NCBI GenBank assembly: GCA_963930655.1
Contig: OZ005604.1
Location: 5,962,001-6,026,000, forward strand
Source: Myrica gale
Taxonomy: Eukaryota > Streptophyta > Magnoliopsida > Fagales > Myricaceae
Reading direction: 5' to 3'
Length of the DNA: 64,000 nucleotides
Both the position numbers and the translations under genes were made by a program. The notes under the pieces are model-generated. The model did no database searches and had not been told where the DNA came from. It was given only the letters and a program-made list of their open reading frames with translations. Positions 1-12,845 of the stretch are shown piece by piece. Positions within the stretch are counted from its first letter, which is position 1. Each line of letters starts with the position of its first letter.

Positions 1-2036
1 TGTGCCGTCTGGTGATCCCGCAATTCTTCGCACGTACCAGCTGATACTGGGGCTTCCCTTGCTGTTGAAGCCTCTCCTATCCCCACCTGAAATGGACACC
101 ACCTTATGAAGCATTTTGCTAGCTAGCTAGTCCCTTTTATGTATGCAAGCTAGAACATTAATGTCTATTAAGTGTAACCTTCTCGGTGGATAAACAAGCT
201 TTAGTTAGCTGACAATTCTAATCAAGAGAGGGCCATAGAGGTTTCATGCTGCCTATGCAAGCAATGGGCATGAGAAAAGCAACCCTAAAACTTTTTGAAT
301 TCTGTCCTTTACTTTTATTGTTCGTAAAGTGTATGACTAGCTAGTTCGGTGTCAAAATCCTCTTCTTCTTTTTTATTTTTAGCCACGTCAAAATCTAGTT
401 ACTTGTAGATGTTGAAGAGCGACATGCTATGTACCCAAGGTGCTTTAACTAATGTTGATTTGATTTAGGCGAAAAGATGCATAAACCTCAAGTTTACAAA
501 ATGCACCACCTACGCGTATATTATGTCGAGCTTTTCTTGAAGGGTTATCAGTAACCCTTCGATCGATTAAGAAGAGGCATGGAAGTTTCGGACGTAGAAA
601 ACATCGAATGAATTATGAAGGAACAAACGTACCTCGTCAAAGTTTTTCCTGAATGGAACAAAGCTAAAATGGTCAGATTTAAACTGTTGAATGTCCATCG
701 CACTGAAGCCTGATATTGGAGCAACCGTTGCTGGTGGAGACATTTCATGATCTCTCTGGGGATTTATTAATTCCCTGGAGGAACAACTCCCACTACCACT
801 AATATCTCTCCTGCTAGTGGGCTCGCTGCTTCCCTCGACAGTGGTTCCAGTCCGATCAGACCAGTTGCATTGCCTTGGCTGAGTCTGATAAAATATCTTG
901 GAAACTACAAGCTCTCCTTCCTTTTCTTCTTCGTGCTGACCAAGGTGGTATTGATGCATGACCCAGTTGGTCTTTTCGGGTTTTCTGTTTTTGCCAAAAT
1001 TTGTGTAAAGGACGAGTATTTTCTTGCACCCCTTTTGCTTGCCATTTACCATAACAGGCCTAGTCTTGCCAGTCTTGTGCCACCGTGTTTCTCCCCCTTG
1101 CAAGTCGCATTCGGTTTGGATTTTTCTTCTCTTTCTTGTCCCTGTTGTGTAAGCTTTTGAAGGTCTGTGGAAGAAGTGCCTGCTCAAGCCATCTCTTGTG
1201 ACTCCTGCAAGTAAGGTGAAGCACCAGGAAAGTCAAAGTTAGGTTGACTTAGGTGTAACAAACTGCTAGACAAGTCGGATTCTTCAAAGTCATAACAATA
1301 ATAGGAGCAGCATAGCCAAAAAACAAACCCCGTGCCTGAACTTTCCCTTTGTTTCAGGACTTGCAAAGGTTTAATTTTAGTGAACCAAACATCATTAAAT
1401 ATTGCTATTACGTACTGACATATCCATCAGAGAGAGAGAGACACACAAAGAGATGATATCAAATTTTCTGACCTGGAAGTTTTTCAGGATGGGTATAGCA
1501 AATACCATCTTCTCCTTCAATTGTAGGAATAAACTCATCTATCAAAGGGTGAGATTTCATGTCCTTGGACTCTACCTTTGCTTCAAGGTGTTCTATCAAT
1601 TCTTGGTCTGTAGGATCAAATTTCACGCCTGCAGGTAGACCTAACCAGTCCTGCAAACTCCATTCAAATTAACTCCAGTAATTAAAAATGAAAGCGACAA
1701 GGAAAAAAAAACAAAAGAGAAGAAGAGAAAACGCAAAAAAGGGATTCTTGAGTAAAAATTAAAATTTTTCTGTATTGAAAAGCAGCAGCCAATATATATA
1801 TTGGCTACTATTAGTTTCATAATAAAACAACAGGCAAAATTCTTTCCTTGTATGATTCTTCCTTCGTCAATATCTTTACGTTGAAGCCAAGAATATTACG
1901 AGAAAATCCGTACCGGCTTGCCCTCGAGCTTGTGTCCGCAACCGGGGCACTGCTTGGATCCACACATCTGATGCTCTTCGAGCTTGGCATCGATAAGATC
2001 AGAGCTGCTGATGGAGCCCACCGTAGTCTTATTCAT
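1..2036 (-). CDS. NAC075: NAC transcription factor, NAC075 type (3' end outside window)
   Basis: Exons, read on the minus strand, are 2036-1914, 1650-1473, 1204-633 and 86-1; the last runs off the window. All junctions are GT-AG and in phase. An in-frame stop lies just upstream of the ATG at 2036. The N-terminus has the [12 protein letters not shown] cysteine/histidine motif (about residues 30-41) that precedes the NAC domain in the NAC075/SND2 subgroup. NAC subdomains follow: [13 protein letters not shown] (about 46-58), [23 protein letters not shown] (122-128), [11 protein letters not shown] and WVMHQYHL (181-188). A Ser/Gly-rich divergent tail follows. Family knowledge: plant-specific nuclear DNA-binding regulators; this subgroup is linked to secondary wall and vascular development. 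About 320 residues are visible. The subgroup assignment rests on the exon 1 motif and the very conserved NAC core; orthology to one specific member is inferred. Confidence 0.93.
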
Positions 2037-3215
2037 CGCTCTCTTTACTTACGAGAAAATCTTTCTTCTTTCTCTCAAGCTTAAATCCTCTATGAATTTT
2101 TTATCTCTGTATGGCAGACCACTACTCATATCCCAGCTTTGCTGTCTATACAATAGAAATCAAAAACTTGATTGAGATCTATGAATCGCAACTACAGGGG
2201 AAGAGAAGAACAAATAAATAGGTGCGTATTCAACAGCAGGACTTGAATAAAAAATCACGAACTTTGGCCGGTTTCCAAGAGTAGCAAAGATGAGTATATC
2301 CGCTAGGGAAAAGCTGATAAGCAGAAGAAGAGGAGAGGAGAGGAGAGGAGAGGAGAGGAGGAAAAGGAATAAGAAGACGGAGAAGGAGAGGAAAAGAGGA
2401 AACTGTCACAGTGAGCTTGAGCTATAAACCTGCTTTAACCTGGGAAAATACCAGAATTCCCTCTCTAGCTACTTTAACCGAAGCCAGTGTGAGATACAGT
2501 GAGAGAAAAAAAAGGAAAAGGTATCCTCAAAACCTTCACTCCGCCTTTAGCCTTTGCCAATTTAAGAAGCGCATGTAGGCGGTTTATGAGAGAGAGACAG
2601 AAAGAGAGAAAGAGAAAGAGAGAGAGAGAACAGGATAGAAAGAAAACCCGGTTGGTTTTTCTAAAGCTCAAGGCCAGGGTTCTCCCACACCTTTGTTTGA
2701 GCCTTGACTACAAAAGCAAAAGGGAAGAACGGCCTTAACAGCTGTTACTTAAGGCACACATTCAAAAGAAAGAGCAACCCCATCTGTATTTTAAGTTTTC
2801 TATTTTTCCATCTGTATTTAATTAGTTGTATTTACTGACTGAAATATGACAGATAGATATTAATTGAAAAATAACCAGTGATTACCATCTTCTAAAAGGG
2901 CATGATACCGTTTTAGTTATAATTTAATCAAACTGGGCCAAATAAAAAGAGAGAGAGAGGAGAACAAGAATACTTCACATTTACGGGGCAATAAACTTTG
3001 AGTGTTAAAGAAGAAAGCAGGAAAACTAGTCCTCATGATAATTTTCCATGGAACAGATAGTATTCTGAACTTAAAATAAAGCTATAATTTTCCTCAGGGC
3101 GCATACACAGGGAGAGACAGGAAAAAGATAGAAACATTAATAAGGGCAAAAGGATGATAGGAGCTCACATGGGTTTTGACCTGGAGTGCTGATAATTATG
3201 CGTTTGCCATGAATG

Positions 3216-3254
<39 letters not shown>

Positions 3255-5065
3255 AGCAGCTTGCTTGATAAGCAAGGCAAATGAGCAGTATACTCGATGG
3301 ACCACCACCACCCCCCTTGTAAGCAGAATTATATAATTCCGCATACTATTGTTTTTTCTCAGCAGCTCCCTTTTGGCCTCGCGTTATTTCTATTCTGGGG
3401 GAAATCTCAAATGCTCATCACTCACACAGTCCATGTCTCTCCCACATGAAAATCGTGGACCCTCCACTATGTGGGCCCAGCCTGGAAATCTTCTCCCCTT
3501 TAAAGTACCCTTGATCAGATGATGGTTAGCGTTCACGTTTATAACATTCTTTCGAGCAGTCAAGAGGATAATGATGAAGGGCCAGATATGATTTCTGCAG
3601 AACAGATCGCTTGCTTCTTTGTTGTCTGATTTTCCTTTCAACGTGTCTCTTCAGAGGACTTGCAAATTGTCTGGAAGCATTCATAGTGAGGAATATATCT
3701 AAAAGGCCGAGGGTATATATATATATATATATATATGTGCATGATGAACACATTAATTCAGAGGAACAAAACCATTCAAATTGTGAACCAGCCTTTCATT
3801 AATGCTCTCTTTTCTGTCTAAAGGAATGAAGAATCAGATTACTCAGATATTATCCAAGAAGCTGACCTTTGACTAATCAAGAAACGGACCCCACCTATCT
3901 TAGCACCGTTTCTGTCCATATGTTCTTTGATTCTTCTCATATTGTGGCATAAATACCTTGAAATTTATATTATTTTCACCTATAAATGGTCATTTCCTTT
4001 TTGTATGGCAACTTACATTACATCCATGTGCCGGCCGGGACTAAAAACGTACGATAACGAGAGTAATATTCAGCCACGCGAATGTAATAAATATTCCAGA
4101 AACTTTTAAGGTGGATTTGCGAGCATCTTTCTGAAGCAATTGTACTTAGTTTTCTTTTAGAGAGAGAAAAAAGAAGAAAATAATTTATGTAGCGGAATAT
4201 TTGTACGAGGAGAATAGCATTTTGTATTGGAATATTTGGTGACAAATGACAATAGTCTTAAGTTAATATCGCTGGTAATAACATACAGAGTTACTCCCTG
4301 CCCAATCCGATGAGGGTATCTTTCCCCAAGTGAATTGTACAAGTAAGCGACATTTGATGATCGGGTAGTCGATCCGTTAGGAAATAATCATAGAAATTTG
4401 GAAGTGAAAATAAAAGAAGCAGGGAGCAGCAGATCAAGCTGGGACGAAAAGGAAAACGTCCCAAGGAAAATAGGAGAGAGTAAAAACGAAGAAATCGATT
4501 GAAGAAATGCTAGCGGGTAACCAACTTAAAATGTTTGGGGAGAATATGTGAAACAGAGAATAAGTTGGCCCAACCAGAGAATAGAGAGGAGTAACAATGC
4601 GAATGGTTTTTCCACGTGAGTTGGGTATGACTCCGAATGCTCAGAGGCAAAGGGGATTGATGGTAGGTTTATCTAATACCGACCCTTGCTTCTTTTTCAC
4701 TTCAGTTCCCCTTTTGACCTTGACAACACACTTACTTCTCTGTAATTTGCTGGGCCAAAAGAGGAAAATGACTTCACATCTTTGTTTCTTCCCTAGGGAT
4801 TTGTCGCCCCCTGTTCACTCCTTAAAGACCGAAATTTGTTGTCTGAAAGGAGAATAGGAGGAAAGTGGGATTATGCCATTTTTTTTCTATTGTTTTTTTT
4901 TTCTTTAGAACTTTTGACTACTAGGACCAACTTCATACAACGCGGAGGCCTTCTATCTGGTTCAGATAGTGAGAAAAACACGTGTTTATAAATCTTTAGA
5001 ATTCCCGTTCTTCAAACTTTAGTCTCTCTTTTGGCAGTTTTCCTTTTAATGAGAATAAATGATCA
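2037..5065. other. Upstream region of the NAC gene with simple repeats; no gene seen
   Basis: No supported coding sequence. This stretch holds the 5' flank of the minus-strand NAC gene. It contains a GGAGA-type purine repeat at about 2329-2361, GA-rich tracts at 2587-2632, a (GA)n microsatellite at about 3220-3249 and a (TA)n microsatellite at about 3714-3736. Short open frames here are made mostly by these repeats. Confidence 0.6.
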
Positions 5066-5067
5066 CT

Positions 5068-5290
5068 TACCCCACGGGGTAGCCCAGCTAGTTTCGGCCT
5101 GAGACATGACCTAGTGATCCGAAGTTCGAAACCTGTCTGAGATTAAACCCGGACTGAACCTGGTGCAGTGGGGACTCGGGCATCATACTTGCCTTTTATC
5201 AAACATGGGTGGGTTCCAAGGCAGGGGGGTGGGTTGGGTTCGAAGGACCCTGCCTTGGATTTATCGTCATTAAACAAAAAAACAACAACA
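5068..5290 (+). mobile_element. tRNA-derived SINE
   Basis: A pol III-type promoter is visible: an A-box-like TAGCCCAGCTAG at about 5080-5091 and a B-box GTTCGAAACC at 5124-5133, spaced as in tRNA-derived SINEs. The body ends at about 5275 and runs into an A/C-rich tail (AAACAAAAAAACAACAAC). No target-site duplication was identified, so the ends are approximate. Confidence 0.65.
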
Positions 5291-5707
5291 ACGACAAAAA
5301 CATCCATAACAGAAAACACCGCAATCATACAGGCTAACAGCCCTTCCTCTGCTATGGCCTGCAATAGGGAATCCTTAGAAAATAGGAACTCCCCAAGTAG
5401 GACCAATAATCAGATTAAGGACATGCAAATGGACACTTTTAACAGATTATATACTGAGAAACAATAATGGGGCGTTTTAGTCCCTCAAAAGTTAAACAAC
5501 AGTTTCAGCGGCCTAGCCGCTTTTTATGCAGTACAAATCAGAATGCCAGAAATTCCTCCTTATTTCCAAACTGCAGTTGGCCGTATGAGAGCTTTAAGAT
5601 ATGCACATGTCAAATAATCCGATGCAAGGCAGGTTCAGGTAACTGCCTGGTCTTATACATCATACTAGTTTCAATTTTTTTTTTCTTGTGGACACATGAA
5701 AGCAATT

Positions 5708-8700
5708 TCAATTTGAACGGAACTTGCTGCTGATTGAATCATAGCTCGGTACATTAATCACTGCAAAAACATGATGGAAGAATAAGGATAATTGACCACT
5801 GAAATATGATTAATTAGATAAAGAGGGTTCTCACGTAATAGGTTTAAATTACCATCTCCATATGATGCCATGGTTAGAGGGGAAGACAGAAGCTTCTGGG
5901 CAACTGAGGCAATATCCTTGACAGTGATTTCCTCAACAGCTTTCAAGAAATGATCCACAGGTTTCCTGAGGAATGGCAAACAACTTTATAAAGGAAAAGA
6001 GATAAAAAAAAAAGTAGTCCTCCTTTAAAATGTAAGTGAAATGTAACATGCAAAGGTATCAAGACCAAACAGCATGAAATTAGTTGTAGCAGAAGCCAAA
6101 CAGAAACCAGTTGTTTTCCCACCCCGTCAACATAGTACAACTAATCTTTAGTCACTAAAACTTCTACAGAAAGATGGAAAACGTTCTCATTGCATAAGCA
6201 CTTTGATCTCACAGCAAGATGGCTTGTATGAAGCGACTGCAACCATCAAGAGGAAGGAAAGATGTTGGCGGGGCAAGGAAAAACTGGAAAAGCAGAACCA
6301 TGAGCTTTCTTAGGAATCAAAACCAGAGAAGATCTTCTGCCTATAACTTGGGTGGGCTTCAACAAGTGAAGTTCCACAGGGTCCCAAGAACCAGTTCCAT
6401 TCAATAGATCTCAAATAGATTCAGGTAGTGGAAGTGCATAAATTGCCTAGGAAACAATGAACAAGAAGCTGAATAGAGCTGGGCTCTGTTTGGTTGGCTG
6501 TCTCCAGGTTTAACCAGTTTTATGAAGCTGCTTGCGCTTTTTTGGTAGCTTTTAAGAAGCAGCATAGAGGTTTCTTCTAAAACCAGCCAAGAAGCTTCCA
6601 GTTCCAGACATAGACAGATGATCATCGTCAGAACGACAACAAGAAGAGAAAACTGATCAAAGATCAAAATATACTGGTGTTCTTGGAAAATCCTGAATTA
6701 TATTTTATCAATTCCAACACCAGGATTCTGTACTAATGCTGTCCTTGAAAGCAACTTTTCAAATCCAGTGGACTTACAATTATCAAGGTGTGGAAGGGGG
6801 ACCGGGGTCAAAATATGGATCATGATTTATGAAAAAAAAAAGTACCATAATAATCCTGACGCCTGTTATACGCATTTCAGGCTCCCACAGGAAATATCCA
6901 TGGCCCTGACATGGTTCCTCAGATTGTGACACGTATGTGTCAACTAATGAATGGAGTAACACAAAGCAAAATGGCATACTTTGCCTGTACCCATATTTTC
7001 TACCTTCATCAAATAGAAAGCAAGATAAAAAAAGTTCTTATAGACGTAACAAAAACCAATTTAGTGTTGAATTTCTTTTCTTTTTCAGAGTAAATCTCCT
7101 GTAAGGTTTGTTCAGAACAATAAACTAAATTTAAACCTAGTAACACCATAAACACAATGAAAGCAGCTAATATGCATGTAGAGAATGGACATACAAAAGG
7201 GATATCCGTGTGCAGTGCATGGAATAAATGCAATACGTCATTATTGTGCATTAACCCATATGACAATGCTGTCAACCAGTTCCTGGACAGTCATGACTCA
7301 ACCCATACCTATCACCATAAACCAGAATTTGTCGGCCTGTATCTTCTGTGGCAAGGATCTACAAAATACACCCCAAAAGTAAGCGTACAAGAATTACAAA
7401 ATAAATGGCTGACCAAAATCGATGTCGAAGAGAGCTGACAGTAGTCAAATTTAAATTTGAGAGATAAGGAATGCAATAATATGGTTGCATACTCTGGATT
7501 CCAAGTTCATTAGGATGGCAGACTTCGTTGACTGTTTAGCACGATCTAGCTGCACCTGGTCAACTGCAACAACAGTGGCGAAGAACATGTCAGAAACTGG
7601 GCCCAATATTTTAGGAAGTGGCAATGAGAAAACAGCAATATCTGAACATAGGTATGGGAACAACCTTCCCCAGGTCTTGCAACTGCAGTAAGCTCGTTAG
7701 CCACTACATCGATGGCTTTTGACACAAAATCAGAACCCTGAATTCAGAATCATGAGCTCTTTCAAGAGGAAATATAATGTGAGCAGCACAAATAAATAAG
7801 ATCCAAAATTAGGAACATGTCCAGAAAGCATTATGTCCTCAATATAATGTTTTAAGTTTCAAGAGAAGAATCATTCTGTATTCCGAAGAAAATTTTCTGT
7901 TTCCAGGACTATGGGCCTGCGAAGGCCCAAGGCCTATATTGTCTTATACACAAGCCAAGAAGGGAGAGAACAATATCCCATCAGAGGCATTGAAAAGGAA
8001 AGCAATGGCATTAGAAGCAGCTCACAACTTAACAATGCCATAGAAGCAAACGGCTCAAGTTTGTGTCATTTTCAAGACAAAGACTATAACTTTCTAGTGC
8101 TTGTTAACCATTAAACTTGCACTTTAGCTTCTGAAAAGCATTTCCCCTTCTTCGACTCAAAGCATATAAACGGGATATAATTCTACGTTTTCTGTACTCT
8201 CTTGCCTCCAACATAGATCCACTTTCATCTCCACTAGGTTAACTTCCCATTCTTCTCTGATCCGCACAGCGTCCCAATGCCTCAAGTGTGTATAAAACAC
8301 TTGGATTACTAAATTTAGTGAAAACCATACTTAAAGATAATCTTCACAGATCTCAAAATGAAGACGCTAGGACTCTAAGTCTGGATGACACTTGATAGTT
8401 ACTAGAAAGCAAGCCAGTGAAAATGCAGGGAACAGAAAACTGAGATATCATGTGCAACATATCAAGAACCTATACTGCGCTGATCTGCCCAAATAATAGA
8501 AGGTGAAAAGGAATGGTTTACTGTGGTAGCTTGGATGCCAAATATGCCAGTATTTTTGTAGACGCTGCTGAATGCAGAAATTGACTGAAATTGTGGATAC
8601 TCATTCAATACACGAAGATCTGCAAATCATATCACACTTAGTTCGATGCAAACGTTACAACAGGAAAAGAGAAAGAAAACGAGAAAAAAGCTGGTTTTTT

Positions 8701-11134
8701 CAGAAAGAGAATAGAAGAGAAAACCTAATGGTTTTTACTGATCTAACTTACATAGGCGTGAATGCATCCCTTTTCCAGGTCCTCCAGCTGAGAAGGATCC
8801 TCCACCTCCCATTAGCACCTACAGAAAAAGAATTTTTATTGCTTCCAACGTTGCATTCCATTGTGAAGCACCGAGCAAACAACAACATGAATAAATATTG
8901 AGGAATCACGTCAATACCACAACAAAACACATCTTACAGAATATTTCAGTTTAAAAGCACATGAATTTGCTAGGAAAACTCTATCCAAACCTCAAGCACA
9001 GTCAAAATCACAGCTTCCTTCTCCTTATGCCAGCCACCAGGAAGCTCAAATCCAAGAGCAAAATGTGTTCTCTGCTCAGTTAGGGGAGCATCAGGGTTGA
9101 CAAAAATCCTAGACGAATTTTGACAGATAGGAGAGAAACACTGAAAAAATTGGATTATTAATGATACACACCCCTGATTCACCTTGGCAACTATAATCGC
9201 CCCCAGTGTAAACAGATTTTGGCTCGTCAGGATGGGAGACAGTAGGTAGATCAGACAAAAGTGGTTCAGCAAAAGATAACAGTTCATCGTGTTCAACACC
9301 AGAAGCTACAAGTACCATCCGAGGAGCAGTATAATTTTCCTGGAATTATCAAAGTGAGGCTGAGTTTAAAATAATCATCTAGGCTCTTATTTCAAAAAGA
9401 CAAATGATTTTACAAGGAGATGAGATGTATAAACATAGATATCACATATAACTTATCAGAGACTTACAGCAACAAATTCCTCTAAAGTTGAACTGTTTAA
9501 TCTCTTTATTGCAGATTCTGGGGGTGAAACTGGATTAGCTAAAGCACCAGAATAACCAGCAGAATGAATTGCATCCAAAAGCAAAGTGTGGGGGTTCGTA
9601 GAGCCTTCACCAATCTCAGCCTTCAGCTTCTTAAGCTGCAGAATGGAAATTGTGATCTTCGTAATCCCAAGTATATTTCAGAGTACAAAAACTTCTAACA
9701 GATAAATCAGATTATAAGAAGCTACCTCTTCATTGATCTCCCAATCTAGGAAGACAGAATTCCTTGCAGTGTCAATGAGCAGCTCTACCATTTGAGGAAC
9801 ATAAGTCTTCAAAGCATTATAGGTGTAACTCATCTGCTCCCTAGAAGATGAAGCTTCAACAAGGCCACCAATTCCCTCCACTTCACGTACAACACGCAAG
9901 TGGCTCCGATTCCTTGTGCTCTTAAAGGCCATACGCCGCAGCAGATCAGTGGCTCCAATTGATTCTGGTGTCTCATATACTGAACCACAATCAACACATA
10001 ATCCTATTGAGGCTGCAGGGTTCTGGTCAACCATCAGAACTAATGACAGTTAGGATCAATTGTTAGATTCTTCGTCCATTCCAAGAGGAGAAATGATATA
10101 ATGGCGAATCTAAAAATACACTACAACACCATACTTACAGCTGATGTTTCTGACGCTATCTTGACACCATTCGGGAGTGTAGTAATCTTGGTTTTACTTG
10201 GTTCCACATAATCGGGCAATGAAGGTGGGAGTACAACACCTGCAAGTGGGAAGTCCAGAGGAGGTAAAGACTTGGATCCTCCCCCAATCAGCCAGCCAAA
10301 GAGACCCCCTGAAGAGGAGGATTGCTTTGCGGCAACAGCACTCGAACTTGCAAATCTGGCCATTGCCCCATTGCACTTTTGGTCCTAATCATGGTTTAGT
10401 AGCAGAGCACGATATTTTTACACTCTTATCAGACCACATTTAATGACATATAAAAGAAGATATACTCTTTCAGCTAAGTTAATACCAAAGTAAGTTTCTA
10501 AGAGCATATGTCATTAGAATAGCAAAGTGGCCTCCTTTGGTTCTTCACAGAAATTACTTCAGAGACTGCTAGATAAACAGAGTTTTCTTGCAAAAGTTGC
10601 AGCAAAAAGGAATACATAATATTAATTAACTGATAACCAAAATCAAAAGAGTTTCAAACAAGTCATAATTAATATCTACAGCATAGTGCATACAAAAGGA
10701 GACTGAAGCATCAAAGATTTTAGGTTGCACTTCATTATCTCAAATGAAACATCAGGCTCCAATTCGAAATTCTTCGATATGTCAATTTCATCGCTCTTTA
10801 GTTCCTTTTATTTTCTAGGCAATTTCATGGTTCACTCGTTTTAAACATCAGTGGATTTGCTGTAGAACATATAGACAACTATGATCAAATCTAACACCTT
10901 ACTGGATGAGGCATCAACGAATTAAAAGGCAATTCTCGTGGCATGGAGCAGAGAATTTTCAGTATGTGTATTAGATCAAGATTGAAATAGCGACAGCTAG
11001 ATCACATTCGATGTAGCGAATTAGATAGTTGGTGAAGTTTTTTCTTTCTTTTCTTTTGTTTGTCCTGGGAACCGAGAAGAGAAGCCGGGAGTCACCTTGA
11101 GAGCTCTGACCCGTGAGGCTGCGGCTCGGTACAT
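5708..11134 (-). CDS. MPPA: Mitochondrial-processing peptidase subunit alpha
   Basis: Thirteen exons, all in phase: 11134-11096, 10384-10139, 10022-9726, 9635-9468, 9339-9172, 9071-8991, 8818-8752, 8619-8522, 7737-7665, 7563-7493, 7358-7309, 5965-5853, 5760-5708. The product is 507 aa, the normal family length. It begins MYRAAASRVRALK, the usual plant alpha-MPP start, then has a Ser-rich presequence. The diagnostic glycine-rich loop GGGGSFSAGGPGKG is at 337-350. Other family blocks are LPDYVEP, FKSTRNRSHLRVVREVE, NYTAPRMVL and LTMASYGD. Family knowledge: pairs with beta-MPP to cleave presequences in the matrix; in plants both are core proteins of the cytochrome bc1 complex. The degenerate HxxE site reads T-D-L-L-R-R-M (120-126), lacking even the His and Glu many plant alpha subunits keep. 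The exon 5/6 junction could shift by one codon. Confidence 0.95.
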
Positions 11135-12560
11135 CGTGGTAGTGGTGGTGGTGGTCAAAGATCACAGGGAAAACCTCGAGTGTACAGAATCGTAGGGATC
11201 CGAGACACAGGCCCAGGTATTGGGACTGACAACACGCCGAGGAGTGACTGGCCTGTGCAGGAACGTACCGACGTGGTTCGCGGGTGCTGGAGGAGTGGGT
11301 GGATTGGCAAATGAGGAAGGAGACACGCGTACGGTTTCCATAAGCCTGTAGGCAGGAATTGTCAGGCTGACTTATCCTTTGGATAGATGAGGTTCGAACA
11401 CACGTTGGATTGTCCCATGAACACACGTTGGATCGTCCCATGAAAAAAAGGGACAAAACAGTGGACTTCAGACACTCAGCTGTCTCGTTGTACTTAAATT
11501 TGATTAACGCTTTAATTTTGATTAACACTTAATATTGTAAAAATCGACATAGATAGAGTTTAGTTGGATTTTGAGAGAAAATAGTAGAAAAATATAATTG
11601 TATTAGAGTTGATAAAAAAGTGAAGGTATATTATAATTTGAGTGAGTTTTTTATATTTATTGTAATTAAAAAGATATTTTTGAAGAGAGATAAATTATTT
11701 TAGTATTATTTTTTTTTATCAGAAATTTGAATTAGTTATATTTTCAAAAGAAATTTTGGCCAAAATTTTAGTTTACTAACCTAAATAAATTTTGTATATT
11801 CATATTATAATCGGATGAGAGCATCTATAGCCTCTTTCTTTGTCTCATTCCCTTGTTCCGTGGTTTGTTTTGTGCCCAAGTCTATGCCTACAATGCCCAC
11901 TGAATAACTTTATTGATATTTATTATGTTAAATTTGATAATTTGAAGTGTAATATATCAAATTGATATTGATAGTTTAGATTGTAAATGAGTGGTAGTTA
12001 GAGTGTAAATTGGTCGGGCATACTAAATTACTTCCTCAATGCCAGTATATTTTGTATTAGGGCCGTCTGTTCTTTATTTCTATCAATTTTCCCTACTATT
12101 AATTTGGCCTGTATTCCCTACACCTTTTTCAGGAATATTATTATAAATTACTTTCAATATTCCCAGCTTAGATAGAATTAGGAACCTGATTCTGATTCCC
12201 CACACGCTAAACCAGAGATAGAAAATTATGTAAAGGGACGAACATAATTATATGGCAGCTTACCTATGAGTGGCTTGGTGGTATATGCAATAGAGTCACT
12301 GATCGGGCATCAAGGTGTTTACTAAACGATCAACAAAAAGGAAGATGAAGGAATAATCAAGGACAGGGAATAAGAACAGTGCTAGCTTTCTTATATAGTG
12401 CAACAAATCAAATTAGGGTGGATTTTATAGAAAATCCTAATTCTAAGAACGTCCAGTATCCCTCTAGAAACAGAAAGTTGGGGAGCCGATTATACAGAAA
12501 AAAATGAGGCAGAACAAGTGCAGAAAATGATCAAGAGGATGGAGAGAAGAGTAATTCTTC
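11135..12560. other. Upstream region of the MPPA gene, AT-rich; no gene seen
   Basis: Contains the probable promoter and 5' leader of the MPPA gene, just above 11134, including CAC/CCA runs on its sense strand. From about 11530 to 12170 the sequence is very AT-rich with no supported gene. A long minus-strand open frame across 10971-11528 overlaps MPPA exon 1 in a different frame and is not a gene. Confidence 0.5.
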
Positions 12561-12564
12561 TTGA

Positions 12565-12845
12565 TGGGTAGTCTCATATTTATCAAGTAACCACCTGTCT
12601 CTTCCACAAAGGATATGAGACTAATCATAACAATTAACTCATCTTCACAAATCGAGCCTTGAGGAGATAACCCGTTTCTCTTATGGACTGTTGGGTTGAT
12701 ACTTATTAGTACTTTTGAGTTTTATACTAATGCTGGGTGGTTTTGGGCCTCCTCAACTCCAAAAACTAACTCAAGAGATGAGATTTTCTCTCATATTTAT
12801 CAACGGACCACCAATCTCTTCCGCAATAGATGTGAGACTGAACCT
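12565..12845 (-). mobile_element. TRIM-like LTR retroelement remnant
   Basis: Two direct copies of a block of about 55 bp lie at 12568-12624 and 12785-12842. Each has CTCATATTTATCAA, a stretch reading ACCACC, then CTCTTCC and a GAGACT end. Between them is a segment containing TTTTGGAGTTGAG on the minus strand, a string common in plant TRIM LTRs from my general knowledge. The small size, the direct repeats and the lack of coding capacity fit a terminal-repeat retrotransposon in miniature. Ends and target duplication were not resolved. Confidence 0.45.

Noticed and set aside
2499-2738. 79-codon Arg/Glu-rich frame
   Set aside because: Encoded by purine repeats; no conserved motif.
10194-10363. 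ATG at 10363 as the MPPA start
   Set aside because: The exon extends in frame to an acceptor at 10385, and a separate first exon at 11134-11096 gives the conserved plant N-terminus in phase 0.
10971-11528. 185-codon minus-strand open frame upstream of MPPA
   Set aside because: It overlaps the first MPPA exon (11134-11096) in another frame and has no domain; the family start MYRAAASRVRALK explains the region better.
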